Below the pieces are notes generated by a model that had not been told where the DNA came from, did no database searches, and saw only the letters and a list, made by a program, of their open reading frames with translations. A program made the position numbers and the translations under genes. From a virus, in IMG/VR virus record IMGVR_UViG_3300025168_015140, positions 1-47,928 of that record: a DNA stretch of 47,928 bases; one strand, given 5' to 3'. Each line of letters begins with the position of its first letter. Position 1 is the first letter of the stretch. Shown here one piece after another: positions 1-7,253 of this stretch.

Positions 1-17
1 CTCGGAGATTCCAAATA

Positions 18-653
18 ATGTCTTACTGGAGCCAGATGTACGCCCGCCCTCAACGAGCAGAGCGCCTTGAAGTTCAGAACGGCGAGGCTCGCTTTGAATC
101 CTTGATGGCTAAGAAACTATCTGAAAAGGACCGAAGCTTCGCCGAGTCTCTCAAGCGTCAGTTTGAGGATGGTGGAAAGTTGAGTCCCAAGCAAATTGAG
201 TGCGTTGAGAAAATGGAGCAACGCTACTCCCCCGAGTCACAACTCAAGCGTGAGCGTTGGGCTCAGTCCTATAAGGCAGAACACCGCCCCGCTGCTCTTA
301 TCTGCGCTAACTACTATGTCACAACGATGTACTTCCGTGACCTCTCCGTCAAGATTGCGACCGACGAAGACTTTGTTCCTACCGAAAAGCAGTTCAATGC
401 TATGACCAAAAACAAGTATGCCCAGAAGGCTATCATCGCTGCGACCGCACCGCCCGCCTTCCCTGTCGGCTCTTTGTGTAAGGTTCGTGCGAACTTCAAC
501 TTGGTCAGCAATCCCAAGCTTCACGACCAGATGGGTCTAGTGGTTGCTAACCACGCCAAAGGTCTCTACGCTTCTTCAACCATCCTTGTAAATGGCACAA
601 ATGTCAAGCTTGAAGACCGCTGCTTGAAGGCAGCACAGAAGAAAAAGAAATAA
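18..653 (+). CDS. Hypothetical protein with C-terminal SH3-like segment
   Basis: This encodes 211 residues of unknown function. A GGAG sits about 10 bases before the ATG, but the frame stays open to the window edge, so an upstream start cannot be excluded. Residues about 30-70 form a charged segment with a GxLSxKQ pattern of a kind seen in other phage proteins. The C-terminal 60 residues (FPVGSLCKV ... MGLVVANH) match the 'GDLV' SH3/KOW-like minidomain found many times in this window. The tail is lysine-rich. Codon use is richer in C-ending codons than in the next genes, as in the genes behind the strong promoter family. Confidence 0.7.
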   Translation: MSYWSQMYARPQRAERLEVQNGEARFESLMAKKLSEKDRSFAESLKRQFEDGGKLSPKQIECVEKMEQRYSPESQLKRERWAQSYKAEHRPAALICANYYVTTMYFRDLSVKIATDEDFVPTEKQFNAMTKNKYAQKAIIAATAPPAFPVGSLCKVRANFNLVSNPKLHDQMGLVVANHAKGLYASSTILVNGTNVKLEDRCLKAAQKKKK

Positions 654-677
654 CTTAAACAGCATCTATTAATGATG

Positions 678-683
678 TATAAT
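678..683 (+). promoter_or_regulatory. Possible -10 element TATAAT
   Basis: A perfect TATAAT lies between the two flanking genes, just before an AGGAGG ribosome binding site (691-696). The matching -35 is poor (CTTAAA-like near 654-659), so this is a weak promoter call. Confidence 0.3.
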
Positions 684-705
684 CCTACTAAGGAGGATTC
701 AGTAT

Positions 706-1134
706 ATGCAAAGAGCAACAGTAAATTTTGAGATGGATATGGGTAGGATTCCAGGTATCTTAAATCTGCTAGCATCCGAAGAGGGCAACCAGCTATTGAA
801 TGTCGCTGCCAGGTTGTCATGTTTGACCCCGACAAACCAAGTTCGTGATCTAGCAACCGAAATCAATAACCTAGAAATGATTACTACGCAGCTAAAGCAG
901 TACCTGAAAATGATGGACGAGCTTAATGCAATCCTTAATGGGACAGTGGTGCCACAGCCTGTGCCAGCACCAGCAGAACCAGTTTCAACTTCAGTTGATG
1001 ATGAAGTATTCGATAACATTAAGGATCTTAAAGCAAAGCTTAGCGATGTTAAAGAGTTTACAAAGTTTATGGAAGCGGCAGCCGAAGGAATGCAAGACAA
1101 GGATGGTGAAGGAGATGATTCCGAAGAAGGGTGA
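706..1134 (+). CDS. Hypothetical helical protein with acidic tail
   Basis: 142 residues, with a strong AGGAGG ten bases before the ATG. The N-terminal 75 residues look helical. They are followed by a Pro/Ala-rich linker (about residues 82-95), a second helical block and a very acidic end (DGEGDDSEEG). No family is recognised. The end overlaps the next gene. Confidence 0.7.
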   Translation: MQRATVNFEMDMGRIPGILNLLASEEGNQLLNVAARLSCLTPTNQVRDLATEINNLEMITTQLKQYLKMMDELNAILNGTVVPQPVPAPAEPVSTSVDDEVFDNIKDLKAKLSDVKEFTKFMEAAAEGMQDKDGEGDDSEEG

Positions 1135-1342
1135 TCTAGTTTATCTACCCTCAGATATTACGCTACTTGATACTGGGAATCCATCAGCACCTGTTGAATG
1201 GATAAGATTATCTGAGCCCAGTATGGCTGTAGTGATAGAACCTAATTTTAATAATGAAAACATTTATCACAAGATTCATATCAAAGGAAGTGATTGGCTT
1301 GTGAGGACAATTGATACTATGGAGGTAATGTCCCGTGCTTAA
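1115..1342 (+). CDS. SH3-like 'GDLV' minidomain protein
   Basis: 75 residues starting MIPKKGDLVYL. The ATG at 1115 puts the GDLV motif near the N-terminus, as in the other family members; an in-frame ATG at 1103 is possible. After GDLV come alternating hydrophobic strands (MAVVIEP, YHKIHIKG, WLVRTID), consistent with a small beta-barrel. Function is unknown. It overlaps both neighbours, so it is probably translationally coupled. Confidence 0.6.
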   Translation: MIPKKGDLVYLPSDITLLDTGNPSAPVEWIRLSEPSMAVVIEPNFNNENIYHKIHIKGSDWLVRTIDTMEVMSRA

Positions 1343-1646
1343 AGTTTCAGAAGTGTACGAAAAACAGGTTAAGAAAATCAAAGAAAGACCAGATGGCTCA
1401 GAGTTTGTAAACTTTGGAAAGGTTTATGATACTCGGGAGACCTTGATTAACACACATTATGTTGTGTCGGTTCATCCTCACGAGTTTGCATCTGATATTG
1501 AAAGAGAGAAGTTTGAAGATAGTTTTCCTGAAGGGACAAAGTTTTGTACCTTTGTTGTGGATGGCAACTCGTTCCGGCGTTCTGAGATTACTGTAGTTGG
1601 ATCATTTGGTAAGTTTTGTAGGATCTTAGAGGACAATTCACAGTGA
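1335..1646 (+). CDS. Hypothetical beta-rich protein, SH3-like
   Basis: 103 residues from a GTG start with GGAGG nine bases upstream (1321-1325), overlapping the stop of the previous gene. The segment NTHYVVSVHPHEF ... GTKFCTFVVDGNSFRR resembles the barrel pattern of the neighbours but is a divergent version. No function can be assigned. Confidence 0.6.
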   Translation: MLKVSEVYEKQVKKIKERPDGSEFVNFGKVYDTRETLINTHYVVSVHPHEFASDIEREKFEDSFPEGTKFCTFVVDGNSFRRSEITVVGSFGKFCRILEDNSQ

Positions 1647-2383
1647 ACTTACCGACCTACGAGCAATTGATCAGTCAGCACTGTTCAATTGAACGAGTCC
1701 ACCGTCTTGATCAGGACCCTTACAGTCGAGGTGAAGACAACCCGCATTACGAGCCGTTCGCCAAAAGACGATATAATTATTCACCCTCTTCGGATGTAAT
1801 TGCAGTTCGTTTGATATTCCTCAAGGATGTACTAAAAGATTCAAACAATAAGACATTAGTTCGAAATGGTAGATTTATTTGGTGCAAGAACTTAAATTAT
1901 GAAGGGCGATCTGCCGACGGCTTTCGTCAAATATCATTTACGATTGACAATGGGAACAAAAGGTTTACAGTGTCTGAGAATAATGTTTTGTGTGTACCAG
2001 CTAAAACGTTTGTAAACAACAATAAGCTTTTTCGTGCAAAAAATAAAACATTCCTTGCTTTCTCAACAGTCTTTTCTTATAACCATACATTTAATATGAT
2101 GTTAAAAAATAGTTCTTTGGGCAGGAAAGAGTTTTCGGATCTTATATCAGTCCATAGTCCGTTCAAGCCAGGAGCATTGGTGGCACCTCGCCTTGGTTAT
2201 TTTTTCCCCGATAGAAATGTACGGGCACCTGAGCGGCTTGACAGCGAACATCCAGTCGGAATTATACTTGGACCATCTATGTTGCCTGATCACCTAGGAA
2301 GAGAGTTTTACCGTGTGCGATTTGGCTCAACTACTTATGAAAGGGTATATCCTGCTGAAATGGAGATAATAAATGAAGTTTAG
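1643..2383 (+). CDS. Hypothetical protein with C-terminal SH3-like domain
   Basis: 246 residues from a GTG start overlapping the previous TGA; AGAGGA lies about nine bases upstream. The central part (about 50-140) is beta-rich and contains two Cys. The last 75 residues (FKPGALVAPRLGY ... PVGIILGP ... YRVRFGS) are a clear member of the SH3-like family of this window, here attached to a larger unknown domain. Confidence 0.65.
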   Translation: MNLPTYEQLISQHCSIERVHRLDQDPYSRGEDNPHYEPFAKRRYNYSPSSDVIAVRLIFLKDVLKDSNNKTLVRNGRFIWCKNLNYEGRSADGFRQISFTIDNGNKRFTVSENNVLCVPAKTFVNNNKLFRAKNKTFLAFSTVFSYNHTFNMMLKNSSLGRKEFSDLISVHSPFKPGALVAPRLGYFFPDRNVRAPERLDSEHPVGIILGPSMLPDHLGREFYRVRFGSTTYERVYPAEMEIINEV

Positions 2384-2630
2384 ACTATACACAAAAAATA
2401 ATTGTCCTTACTGTCAGGCGGCTATTAGCTTGCTCGCAGAGAACCAAAAGGAATTTGAATGCTATGCTTTAGATAAGCAGCCAAAACTTTTAACGGAGAT
2501 CAAGGAAACTTATAAATGGGGGACAGTCCCAATTGTGGTCGAGATTACTGAGGGTCAAGAAAAGTTTATTGGTGGTTTCACAGACCTCAAAGAATATTTA
2601 AACAAAGGGAAGCAGTTGCTTCAAGGGTAA
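2373..2630 (+). CDS. Glutaredoxin
   Basis: 85 residues with the thioredoxin-fold glutaredoxin plan. The redox motif C11-P-Y-C14 follows the first strand, a TVP cis-proline sits in the middle (WGTVPIVVEI), and GGFTDL follows. Glutaredoxins reduce disulfides with glutathione; phage versions often serve ribonucleotide reductase or Fe-S enzymes. GGAG lies seven bases before the ATG, and the start overlaps the previous gene by 11 bases. An NifU-like protein and a cysteine synthase are encoded elsewhere in the window. Confidence 0.88.
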   Translation: MKFRLYTKNNCPYCQAAISLLAENQKEFECYALDKQPKLLTEIKETYKWGTVPIVVEITEGQEKFIGGFTDLKEYLNKGKQLLQG

Positions 2631-2638
2631 TATAATTT

Positions 2639-3241
2639 ATGATATGGAAATCAAAAGTCTCTCCCCTGATTAAGGATGTGGAGTTGCGCAAGCCACCGAT
2701 CATCATTAGGGTTAATAAGTTTGATGAAAAGTCAGCGAATGAGTTCGCAACAAAGATGTCAATGGCACATAGCACGGGACAGAAAGTAATTCCGGTTGTT
2801 ATTGATTCTTATGGTGGAGAAGTTTACTCATTAATGTCTATGATCGCTGCCATCAAAGCTTCTGAATTACCAGTGGCTACAATCGTAGAGGGCAAAGCAA
2901 TGTCCTGCGGCGCTGTGTTGTTATCTTTTGGCGAAGATGGTATGCGCTTCGCTGATCCAGATGCTACTATTATGATCCACGACGTAAGCAGCGGAGCTTG
3001 GGGAAAGATCGAAGAACTCAAAGCAGACGTTGCAGAAGCCGATCGCTTGGATCAAAAGATCTTTACGATGATGGCCCGCAACTGTGGAAAGAAAGACGAC
3101 TACTTTAAGAAAAAGGTTTTCAACAAGAAGCACGCTGATTGGTTTATGGAGTCCGCCGAGGCTAAGCGCCACGGGTTGGTTAATCATTTGAGGGTACCAA
3201 AGCTAACGATTAATGTAGAAGTGGATATTGAAATTGAATAA
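2639..3241 (+). CDS. clpP: ClpP-like serine protease
   Basis: 200 residues, close to the usual ClpP length. The triad appears intact: Ser89 in GKAMSCGAVLL, His114 in IMIHDVSSG and Asp167 in ADWFMESAEAKRHGLV. SYGGEVYSLMSMIAAIK matches the helix after the oxyanion region. ClpP forms a tetradecameric barrel fed by AAA unfoldases. Phage copies can act as prohead-type proteases or change host proteolysis, and no unfoldase is nearby. AAGGGT lies ten bases before the ATG. A tmRNA whose tag ends in Ala-Ala, the classic ClpXP signal, occurs at 45.2 kb. Confidence 0.85.
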   Translation: MIWKSKVSPLIKDVELRKPPIIIRVNKFDEKSANEFATKMSMAHSTGQKVIPVVIDSYGGEVYSLMSMIAAIKASELPVATIVEGKAMSCGAVLLSFGEDGMRFADPDATIMIHDVSSGAWGKIEELKADVAEADRLDQKIFTMMARNCGKKDDYFKKKVFNKKHADWFMESAEAKRHGLVNHLRVPKLTINVEVDIEIE

Positions 3242-3428
3242 GAAAAGTATGTTTGTGGGTGGCTACTATCTAGTAATACTTTTCCTGGTAGCTTGTTCAT
3301 TGTACGACCTTGTTACAGGTTCAATAACTGGGTTCACATTTGGCTACATTTTTGCATTGTTCTACTTTATTTACAGGACTCGTGTAGTAGTCGAATTCTT
3401 AAGATACCTAGAAGATAAGGATGGTTAA
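3228..3428 (+). CDS. Small two-TM membrane protein
   Basis: 66 residues from a TTG at 3228, or 59 from an ATG at 3249; neither has a good ribosome binding site. Two hydrophobic stretches (YYLVILFLVACSLYDLV and FTFGYIFALFYFIY) predict membrane insertion. It sits between the ClpP-like gene and another tiny membrane protein. Function is unknown; a holin-like role cannot be shown. Confidence 0.55.
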   Translation: MKLNKKSMFVGGYYLVILFLVACSLYDLVTGSITGFTFGYIFALFYFIYRTRVVVEFLRYLEDKDG

Positions 3429-3546
3429 GAATCTAAGTGCTCTCGTGATAACGGGTGCGCTCGGGATAGCTTTCTTGGGTTTGATTGGTATATGCATGGT
3501 CAGAGATACGATAAAGGAAATTGATGTTGGATCATCTAACAAGTGA
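3421..3546 (+). CDS. Tiny membrane protein
   Basis: 41 residues starting MVKNLSALVITGALGIAFLG, with one strong transmembrane helix and a charged C-terminus. Its ATG overlaps the stop of the preceding membrane-protein gene, so coupling is likely. Function is unknown. Confidence 0.5.
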   Translation: MVKNLSALVITGALGIAFLGLIGICMVRDTIKEIDVGSSNK

Positions 3547-3573
3547 TAACTGGGTAACACGAAAGGAAAAAAC

Positions 3574-3942
3574 GTGACCGAAGAAGAAGTAGAAGTAAAA
3601 CACATTAACAGTTTTAAAACATTTTGTAAGAATAACCGCTTACGATTGCGGGAAGCCGGCGACGGTCTTCCTGTGGCTAAGGCAATCGGGAAGTTCAAAG
3701 AGGATCAATTCTTCTGTAACTTCAAAGACGGGACAATCGGCGTTTATGTAACCCGAGAAACTCAACGGCAGTTTACTTATCTCCACAAAAAGTTAACCAA
3801 GCTAGGATGCGTGGCAACTCAACTCGGAGACTTCGAAGGGGCATACGACTTGGAGTGGATGAACATTCCTCCTGTAGCCAGGCTATTGAAGATTAAGAAA
3901 GGCGCTGCCAAGGTCAAGGATCCGAAGTGGCTAAGAGAATAG
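3574..3942 (+). CDS. Hypothetical basic protein
   Basis: 122 residues from a GTG start with AAGGA six bases upstream. The protein is basic (KKLTKLG, LLKIKKGAAKVKDPKW) with a mixed alpha/beta pattern (FFCNFKDGTIGVYVT). No family is recognised. The next gene starts directly after its stop. Confidence 0.65.
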   Translation: MTEEEVEVKHINSFKTFCKNNRLRLREAGDGLPVAKAIGKFKEDQFFCNFKDGTIGVYVTRETQRQFTYLHKKLTKLGCVATQLGDFEGAYDLEWMNIPPVARLLKIKKGAAKVKDPKWLRE

Positions 3943-4158
3943 ATGATGGAAATGGAACCAACAGACGAAGAAGCGGAAATGTCTTTGACCGAGTGGACTA
4001 CTAAATTTAGTGACGGGCGAGATCATAATGAAACAGCAGAACTCGCCGCCAAATTTATGTTTGCTATGTCTTATTACCACGAACGTATGAAGCTGCACAT
4101 TCTGCTTCATCCCTTATTCTTTGTGGCTGGCTTTTTGGCAGCTTACTGGACGCTTTAG
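3943..4158 (+). CDS. Small C-tail-anchored membrane protein
   Basis: 71 residues beginning with a very acidic head (MMEMEPTDEEAEMS) and ending in one hydrophobic helix (LHPLFFVAGFLAAYWTL). This predicts a cytoplasmic domain tethered by its C-terminus. It starts on the base after the previous stop. Function is unknown. Confidence 0.55.
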   Translation: MMEMEPTDEEAEMSLTEWTTKFSDGRDHNETAELAAKFMFAMSYYHERMKLHILLHPLFFVAGFLAAYWTL

Positions 4159-4166
4159 GATACCAA

Positions 4167-4262
4167 ATGAAAGTCGGTGAAGATGTGATGAAACTTGTGG
4201 TTCGTGGGTGCATCTGCGCCGCCATGTCTTGCGCTCTTTTCGCTCTATGGAGTACAATGTGA
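4167..4262 (+). CDS. 31-residue membrane peptide
   Basis: MKVGEDVMKLVV followed by a Cys/Ala-rich hydrophobic segment. AGGA lies six bases before the ATG. Its TGA overlaps the GTG of the next gene in a GTGA junction, which supports real translation. One membrane helix is likely; function is unknown. Confidence 0.45.
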   Translation: MKVGEDVMKLVVRGCICAAMSCALFALWSTM

Positions 4263-4426
4263 AAGTCGGCGATTTAGTACAAGAGAAGCTCCCGCTAATG
4301 GCTGGGGATGCTCCCGAGAGGTTGGGCATAATCACAAGCTTACCGACAGCTAGAGGATTTTGTAAAGTTTTGTTTGACAAAGAAGAGCTTGTGCATTATA
4401 ATGAATTAAGAAAGATGGAGGCTTAG
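4259..4426 (+). CDS. SH3-like 'GDLV' minidomain protein
   Basis: 55 residues from a GTG at 4259, chosen because GGAG lies six bases upstream and the GTGA overlap couples it to the previous gene; an ATG at 4247 would add four residues. The sequence MKVGDLVQEKLP ... RLGIITSLPTARGFCKVLF is one of the simplest members of the SH3-like family, essentially the bare domain. Confidence 0.65.
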   Translation: MKVGDLVQEKLPLMAGDAPERLGIITSLPTARGFCKVLFDKEELVHYNELRKMEA

Positions 4427-4663
4427 ATGGCTACACGACCCGGAAGACTATTGGATAAAACATTCACCTCGTTCACGGAAGCGAGCGGACGCCTCGAAGA
4501 TACGATGGGGTGGATCACGGCAGCGGAGGAGTTGGCACACGAGGTCCAACCCGGATGCAAGGCAGAGGTCACGCTCCATTTGTTGGGCAAAGTATTAGAA
4601 AAGGCTCGCACCGAGTTGGACCAAGCGTCCGAGGATCTAGCCATCGAGGTCTTTGGAAAATGA
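4427..4663 (+). CDS. Hypothetical helical protein
   Basis: 78 residues starting immediately after the previous stop. Predicted almost all-helical, with heptad-like leucines at residues about 48-75. No family is recognised. It ends in an ATGA overlap with the next gene. Confidence 0.55.
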   Translation: MATRPGRLLDKTFTSFTEASGRLEDTMGWITAAEELAHEVQPGCKAEVTLHLLGKVLEKARTELDQASEDLAIEVFGK

Positions 4664-4836
4664 GGGACCTAAAAAGATTTGAGGAAGATATTCAGAATAT
4701 CCTAGATAAGTTTCAGTTTGAGGGCGAAACTCGCCGCAAAATTTTTTCACAACTAATGGAGTATGCCAGCGAACAAGACAAGTTCAACGCTGAACAACAA
4801 GCCGGCAACCCACAGAAAGGTAATCAAAATGAGTAA
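4660..4836 (+). CDS. Hypothetical small helical protein
   Basis: 58 residues starting at the ATG of an ATGA overlap. Helical and charged (RFEEDIQNILDKFQFEGE). The C-terminus QKGNQNE is encoded by the ribosome binding region of the next gene and is nearly repeated as QKGSQND at the end of that next gene. Function is unknown. Confidence 0.55.
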   Translation: MRDLKRFEEDIQNILDKFQFEGETRRKIFSQLMEYASEQDKFNAEQQAGNPQKGNQNE

Positions 4837-5005
4837 GCACTACTTGAAAAGCAACATTGGACTAGACAGCAGCACCTTTGCAGAGCTAGACCAACTTCGT
4901 AAGGAACTGGGGGAGAAAACTAATATTCCCTCCATCACTAGAGTTCAAGCATTGGAATACATTGTCAATGAATTCTTTACACAGAAAGGCAGTCAAAATG
5001 ATTAA
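4829..5005 (+). CDS. Possible ribbon-helix-helix protein
   Basis: 58 residues from ATG 4829, with AAAGG eight bases upstream. The order is a short N-terminal strand (HYLKSNIGLDS), a helix (FAELDQLRKELGE), a turn and a second helix (ITRVQALEYIVNEFF). That resembles the CopG/Arc ribbon-helix-helix fold used by small DNA-binding repressors. A similar layout recurs in the 54-residue protein at 12076. The assignment is by pattern only. Confidence 0.5.
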   Translation: MSKHYLKSNIGLDSSTFAELDQLRKELGEKTNIPSITRVQALEYIVNEFFTQKGSQND

Positions 5006-5237
5006 CACCACTAACGAGTTCAAGACCACCGTCAAGGAATTTGTCAACAAGCTCACAACGATTGAGAACGAGATGACAATCCTACGTCAAGATCGCAGTG
5101 AACTCTTCACAGAGATGAAGAGTAAGCTGGACCCACGCTCCTTCCGAGCAGCCGTCAAGATCCACAATCTTCAAAAATCGACACCGGATCAAACTTCTTT
5201 GTCAAGAATCTTGGAAGTTTTGGAAACTGCTGAATAG
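4998..5237 (+). CDS. GapR-like (DUF2312) DNA-binding protein
   Basis: 79 residues from ATG 4998, with an AAAGG leader nearly identical to that of the preceding gene. The stretch NEFKTTVKEFVNKLTTIENE ... DRSELFTEMKSKLDPRSFRAAVKIHNLQK follows the GapR pattern: a helix, a pair of acidic/basic registers, then D-x-x-x-F-R-x-x-V-K. Known GapR binds overtwisted AT-rich DNA. It ends with TAG TTA TAG in frame with the next gene. Confidence 0.6.
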   Translation: MINTTNEFKTTVKEFVNKLTTIENEMTILRQDRSELFTEMKSKLDPRSFRAAVKIHNLQKSTPDQTSLSRILEVLETAE

Positions 5238-5243
5238 TTATAG

Positions 5244-5732
5244 TACTATGGGGTAAAGCCGGCAGAACCACTTCAAATTTGCGTAGCCTTCTACAAGGGG
5301 GCAGGGAAGTGGCACAACCAAGTCGTCCGAAGCACCACCCAAAGTAAATATTCGCACGCAGAACTGATTATGCCCGATGGAAAGTCTATAAGTATCCAAC
5401 CGTTTGATAGCCGTGGGGTACGGAAGATCCGCTTTGACAAAGAAGAGAACCGTGAAGACTACGATCTTATTTGTGTGCCGGTCACTGCCCGGCAGGTCAA
5501 GACCATCGAAATGTTCTTTAAGAACACCAAAGGTGATGGGTACGACTGGCCGGGCATGATCTTGTCAAAGTTCACACCCTTCTTCATCAAGCGGACAGGG
5601 CGCTGGTACTGTTCGGAGTGGATTGCATATGCCTTAAGGCTAGCAGGAGCAGTGGATAATCTTTATCATTATCCGGACTTAACACCACAGCGACTTCATG
5701 AGATACTAGCCAAGTATGCCGATAAGAACTAG
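5244..5732 (+). CDS. NlpC/P60-like (YiiX type) cysteine hydrolase, start codon unclear
   Basis: The domain runs from ICVAFYKGAGKWHN through SKYSHAELIM (candidate catalytic His) to WYCSEWIAYALRLAG (candidate catalytic Cys), the permuted order of the YiiX/YycO branch of NlpC/P60 amidases. The first ATG is at 5370, which would remove the first strand and the catalytic His region. Upstream to the TAG at 5241 the frame has no ATG, GTG or TTG, so coordinates are given from the open frame. A rare start such as ATT, a frameshift after the two-codon ATG GGG at 5248, or translation coupled to the same-frame upstream gene are options. The protein could be a lysis or peptidoglycan-processing enzyme. Confidence 0.6.
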   Translation, partial: YYGVKPAEPLQICVAFYKGAGKWHNQVVRSTTQSKYSHAELIMPDGKSISIQPFDSRGVRKIRFDKEENREDYDLICVPVTARQVKTIEMFFKNTKGDGYDWPGMILSKFTPFFIKRTGRWYCSEWIAYALRLAGAVDNLYHYPDLTPQRLHEILAKYADKN

Positions 5733-5970
5733 AGAATATTCTCTTTACGAGCCGGGAAGGCTGATTATGTGTTCCCGAGATTTATACTCTTCAACGCCGA
5801 TCGATGGAGATCATGGGTTGGAGAATAATATACCTCACGGAACTGTGGGCATTATTTTGGCTAAGCCAAAGAAGTCTAATGGGTCACACTATCACGTACA
5901 ATTTGTTGGGGGCATCAAGTGGTATGTTCTGGCAAATGAAATCGAGCCCTATATCGAGGAGATAAACTAA
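5716..5970 (+). CDS. SH3-like minidomain protein
   Basis: 84 residues overlapping the end of the hydrolase gene. EPGRLIMCSRD ... PHGTVGIILAKPK ... YHVQFVGGIKWYVLANEIEPY follows the family plan: a G-x-L-[IV] strand, a variable loop, G-[IL]-[IV]-[IL], V-x-F and a final [NDE]-E-[IL] strand. Its stop overlaps the start of the DUF962 gene. Function is unknown. Confidence 0.6.
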   Translation: MPIRTREYSLYEPGRLIMCSRDLYSSTPIDGDHGLENNIPHGTVGIILAKPKKSNGSHYHVQFVGGIKWYVLANEIEPYIEEIN

Positions 5971-6272
5971 TGACTGAGCCGCAAACATTTAGAGAGTACT
6001 ACAAGTATTATTTAACTCTCCATCAAAATAAAACTTGCCGTAGGCTTCACGCCTGCGGTCAACTCACGACATTGGCAACCATCGCCTATGCAATCTCAAG
6101 TCAAACGTGGCTTCTGTTGTTGATCGTTCCGTTCATCATATACCCATTCGCTTGGAGCGGCCATTACTTTTTTGAAAAAAATACGCCGGCTGCTTTCACT
6201 AATCCTTTGTGGGCAAAGGCTAGCGACTGGGTGATGTTGAAAGATATGCTCACCGGCAAAATACCTCTTTAG
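5970..6272 (+). CDS. Mpo1-like / DUF962 membrane protein
   Basis: 100 residues with the full DUF962 pattern: FREYYKYYLTLHQNKTCRRLH at the N-terminus, two membrane helices (LATIAYAISS, WLLLLIVPFIIYPFAW), then SGHYFFEKNTPAAFTNPLW and a conserved end, LKDMLTGKI. The yeast member Mpo1 is an Fe(II) dioxygenase that shortens 2-hydroxy fatty acids, with conserved His residues; equivalent His residues are visible at LH and GH. The role in a phage could be lipid modification, but this is inferred. TAATG coupling joins it to the previous gene. Confidence 0.8.
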   Translation: MTEPQTFREYYKYYLTLHQNKTCRRLHACGQLTTLATIAYAISSQTWLLLLIVPFIIYPFAWSGHYFFEKNTPAAFTNPLWAKASDWVMLKDMLTGKIPL

Positions 6273-6299
6273 AAAAAAATAAACGAAAGGAGTCATAAG

Positions 6300-6602
6300 A
6301 TGACTACAAATACTAATTATCAACAATTGTTCGAGGATGAACTGAGCGCACAATTTAAGGATTCCGTTCAACTTCCTTCTCACTTCTTCGATCTTACGAG
6401 TGCGCAGCGATTGATGATCGAGACGCTGATCGATCTTGGGTACAAGCGTGCCGTGGAGGATGCTCTTGATCCAGAGGTCTTAGCTGAGACCTCTTCCTTA
6501 TCTGCCGAGATGGCGAGTCAATTGTATAACTTCGCAAATATCATCAATGGGTACCTAGGCGAACAAGATAACTCAGATCTCGTCAGTCAGGATGAAGAAT
6601 AA
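6300..6602 (+). CDS. Hypothetical acidic helical protein
   Basis: 100 residues with an AAAGGAG seven bases before the ATG. Acidic and mostly helical (TSAQRLMIETLIDLGYKRAVEDAL), ending in an acidic tail. No family is recognised. It overlaps the next gene by 11 bases. Confidence 0.65.
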   Translation: MTTNTNYQQLFEDELSAQFKDSVQLPSHFFDLTSAQRLMIETLIDLGYKRAVEDALDPEVLAETSSLSAEMASQLYNFANIINGYLGEQDNSDLVSQDEE

Positions 6603-6927
6603 ATTAAGAGAGGGTTCACTCGTCAAGGTTGTCCGTCGAGGTGTTCGAACGCTTAGTGTGTCCAATTCTTTGGTGTACGGACTAGATATCCGTGTAGTGA
6701 GAGAGACAATAGTTCAAGAGCAAGAAGTGTGGTCTGACCCTAAATATGAGAAAGTTTGGTCTTCCCTTGAAGGAAAAGTCGGGTTGATCGTCTATGTTAT
6801 ACGGAACAAGCTTGATCAGCCTGTAGGCTACAAAGCTCTCTTCGAAGGTATTGAAATGTTTTTTAAGTCAAAAGTTGCTGAAAAATATTTTGAACTCTCG
6901 GAGACAAAAGGAAATGAACACAGGTGA
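6592..6927 (+). CDS. SH3-like minidomain protein with insertion
   Basis: 111 residues. REGSLVKVVRRG begins the SH3-like pattern, and after a roughly 40-residue insert it continues as GKVGLIVYVIRN ... GYKALFEGIEMFF. It is directly followed, with overlap, by a 53-residue minimal member of the same family. Function is unknown. Confidence 0.6.
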   Translation: MKNKLREGSLVKVVRRGVRTLSVSNSLVYGLDIRVVRETIVQEQEVWSDPKYEKVWSSLEGKVGLIVYVIRNKLDQPVGYKALFEGIEMFFKSKVAEKYFELSETKGNEHR

Positions 6928-7075
6928 TCTTGTACGTTTCAAAACATATGACACACAAGAGGAGTGGCAGGTTGGACTGCTACTCAGGTTAGATCGTTTC
7001 TTGTCTGTCGGTGAGATCTTAATAAATGATTTTATCTATTATGCTCCTCTCCGACTAATTATTAAAGTTTCCTAA
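6914..7075 (+). CDS. SH3-like 'GDLV' minidomain protein
   Basis: 53 residues from ATG 6914, inside the 3' end of the preceding gene. MNTGDLVRFKTYD ... WQVGLLLRL ... GEILINDFIYYAPLRLI is a bare domain of the family. An AAAAGGAA touches the ATG, a short spacing. Confidence 0.6.
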   Translation: MNTGDLVRFKTYDTQEEWQVGLLLRLDRFLSVGEILINDFIYYAPLRLIIKVS

Positions 7076-7100
7076 AATGTTTCCTTTAGTGGAGAAAGTT

Positions 7101-7253
7101 ATGATAATGAAGACTTATGTATGCGAGTCCAGAGGATCTCAGAATAATAATCATGTTAAAAAATGCGACTTTGTATTTGATTTTGAGGCTGGGCTCACGT
7201 ATCATTGCCCAATCTGTGCGTCGAGGCTTACTCCAAAAGAGCAGAAAAAGTAA
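7101..7253 (+). CDS. Small zinc-ribbon protein
   Basis: 50 residues with Cys8, Cys22 and the pair C36-P-I-C39, giving a likely four-Cys zinc site (YVCES ... KKCDFVF ... YHCPICASRL). GGAG lies six bases before the ATG. Such ribbons often bind nucleic acid or a protein partner. Function is unknown. Confidence 0.6.
   Translation: MIMKTYVCESRGSQNNNHVKKCDFVFDFEAGLTYHCPICASRLTPKEQKK

Noticed and set aside
926-1114. Upstream extension of the SH3-like gene at 1115
   Set aside because: It would run through most of the preceding gene. The family plan places GDLV within a few residues of the start.
5235-5243. TAG as a sense codon in this genome
   Set aside because: Considered because of TAG TTA TAG in frame. 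Many other genes (for example at 3942, 4158, 4426 and 9775) end at TAG in normal positions, so global reassignment is unlikely.
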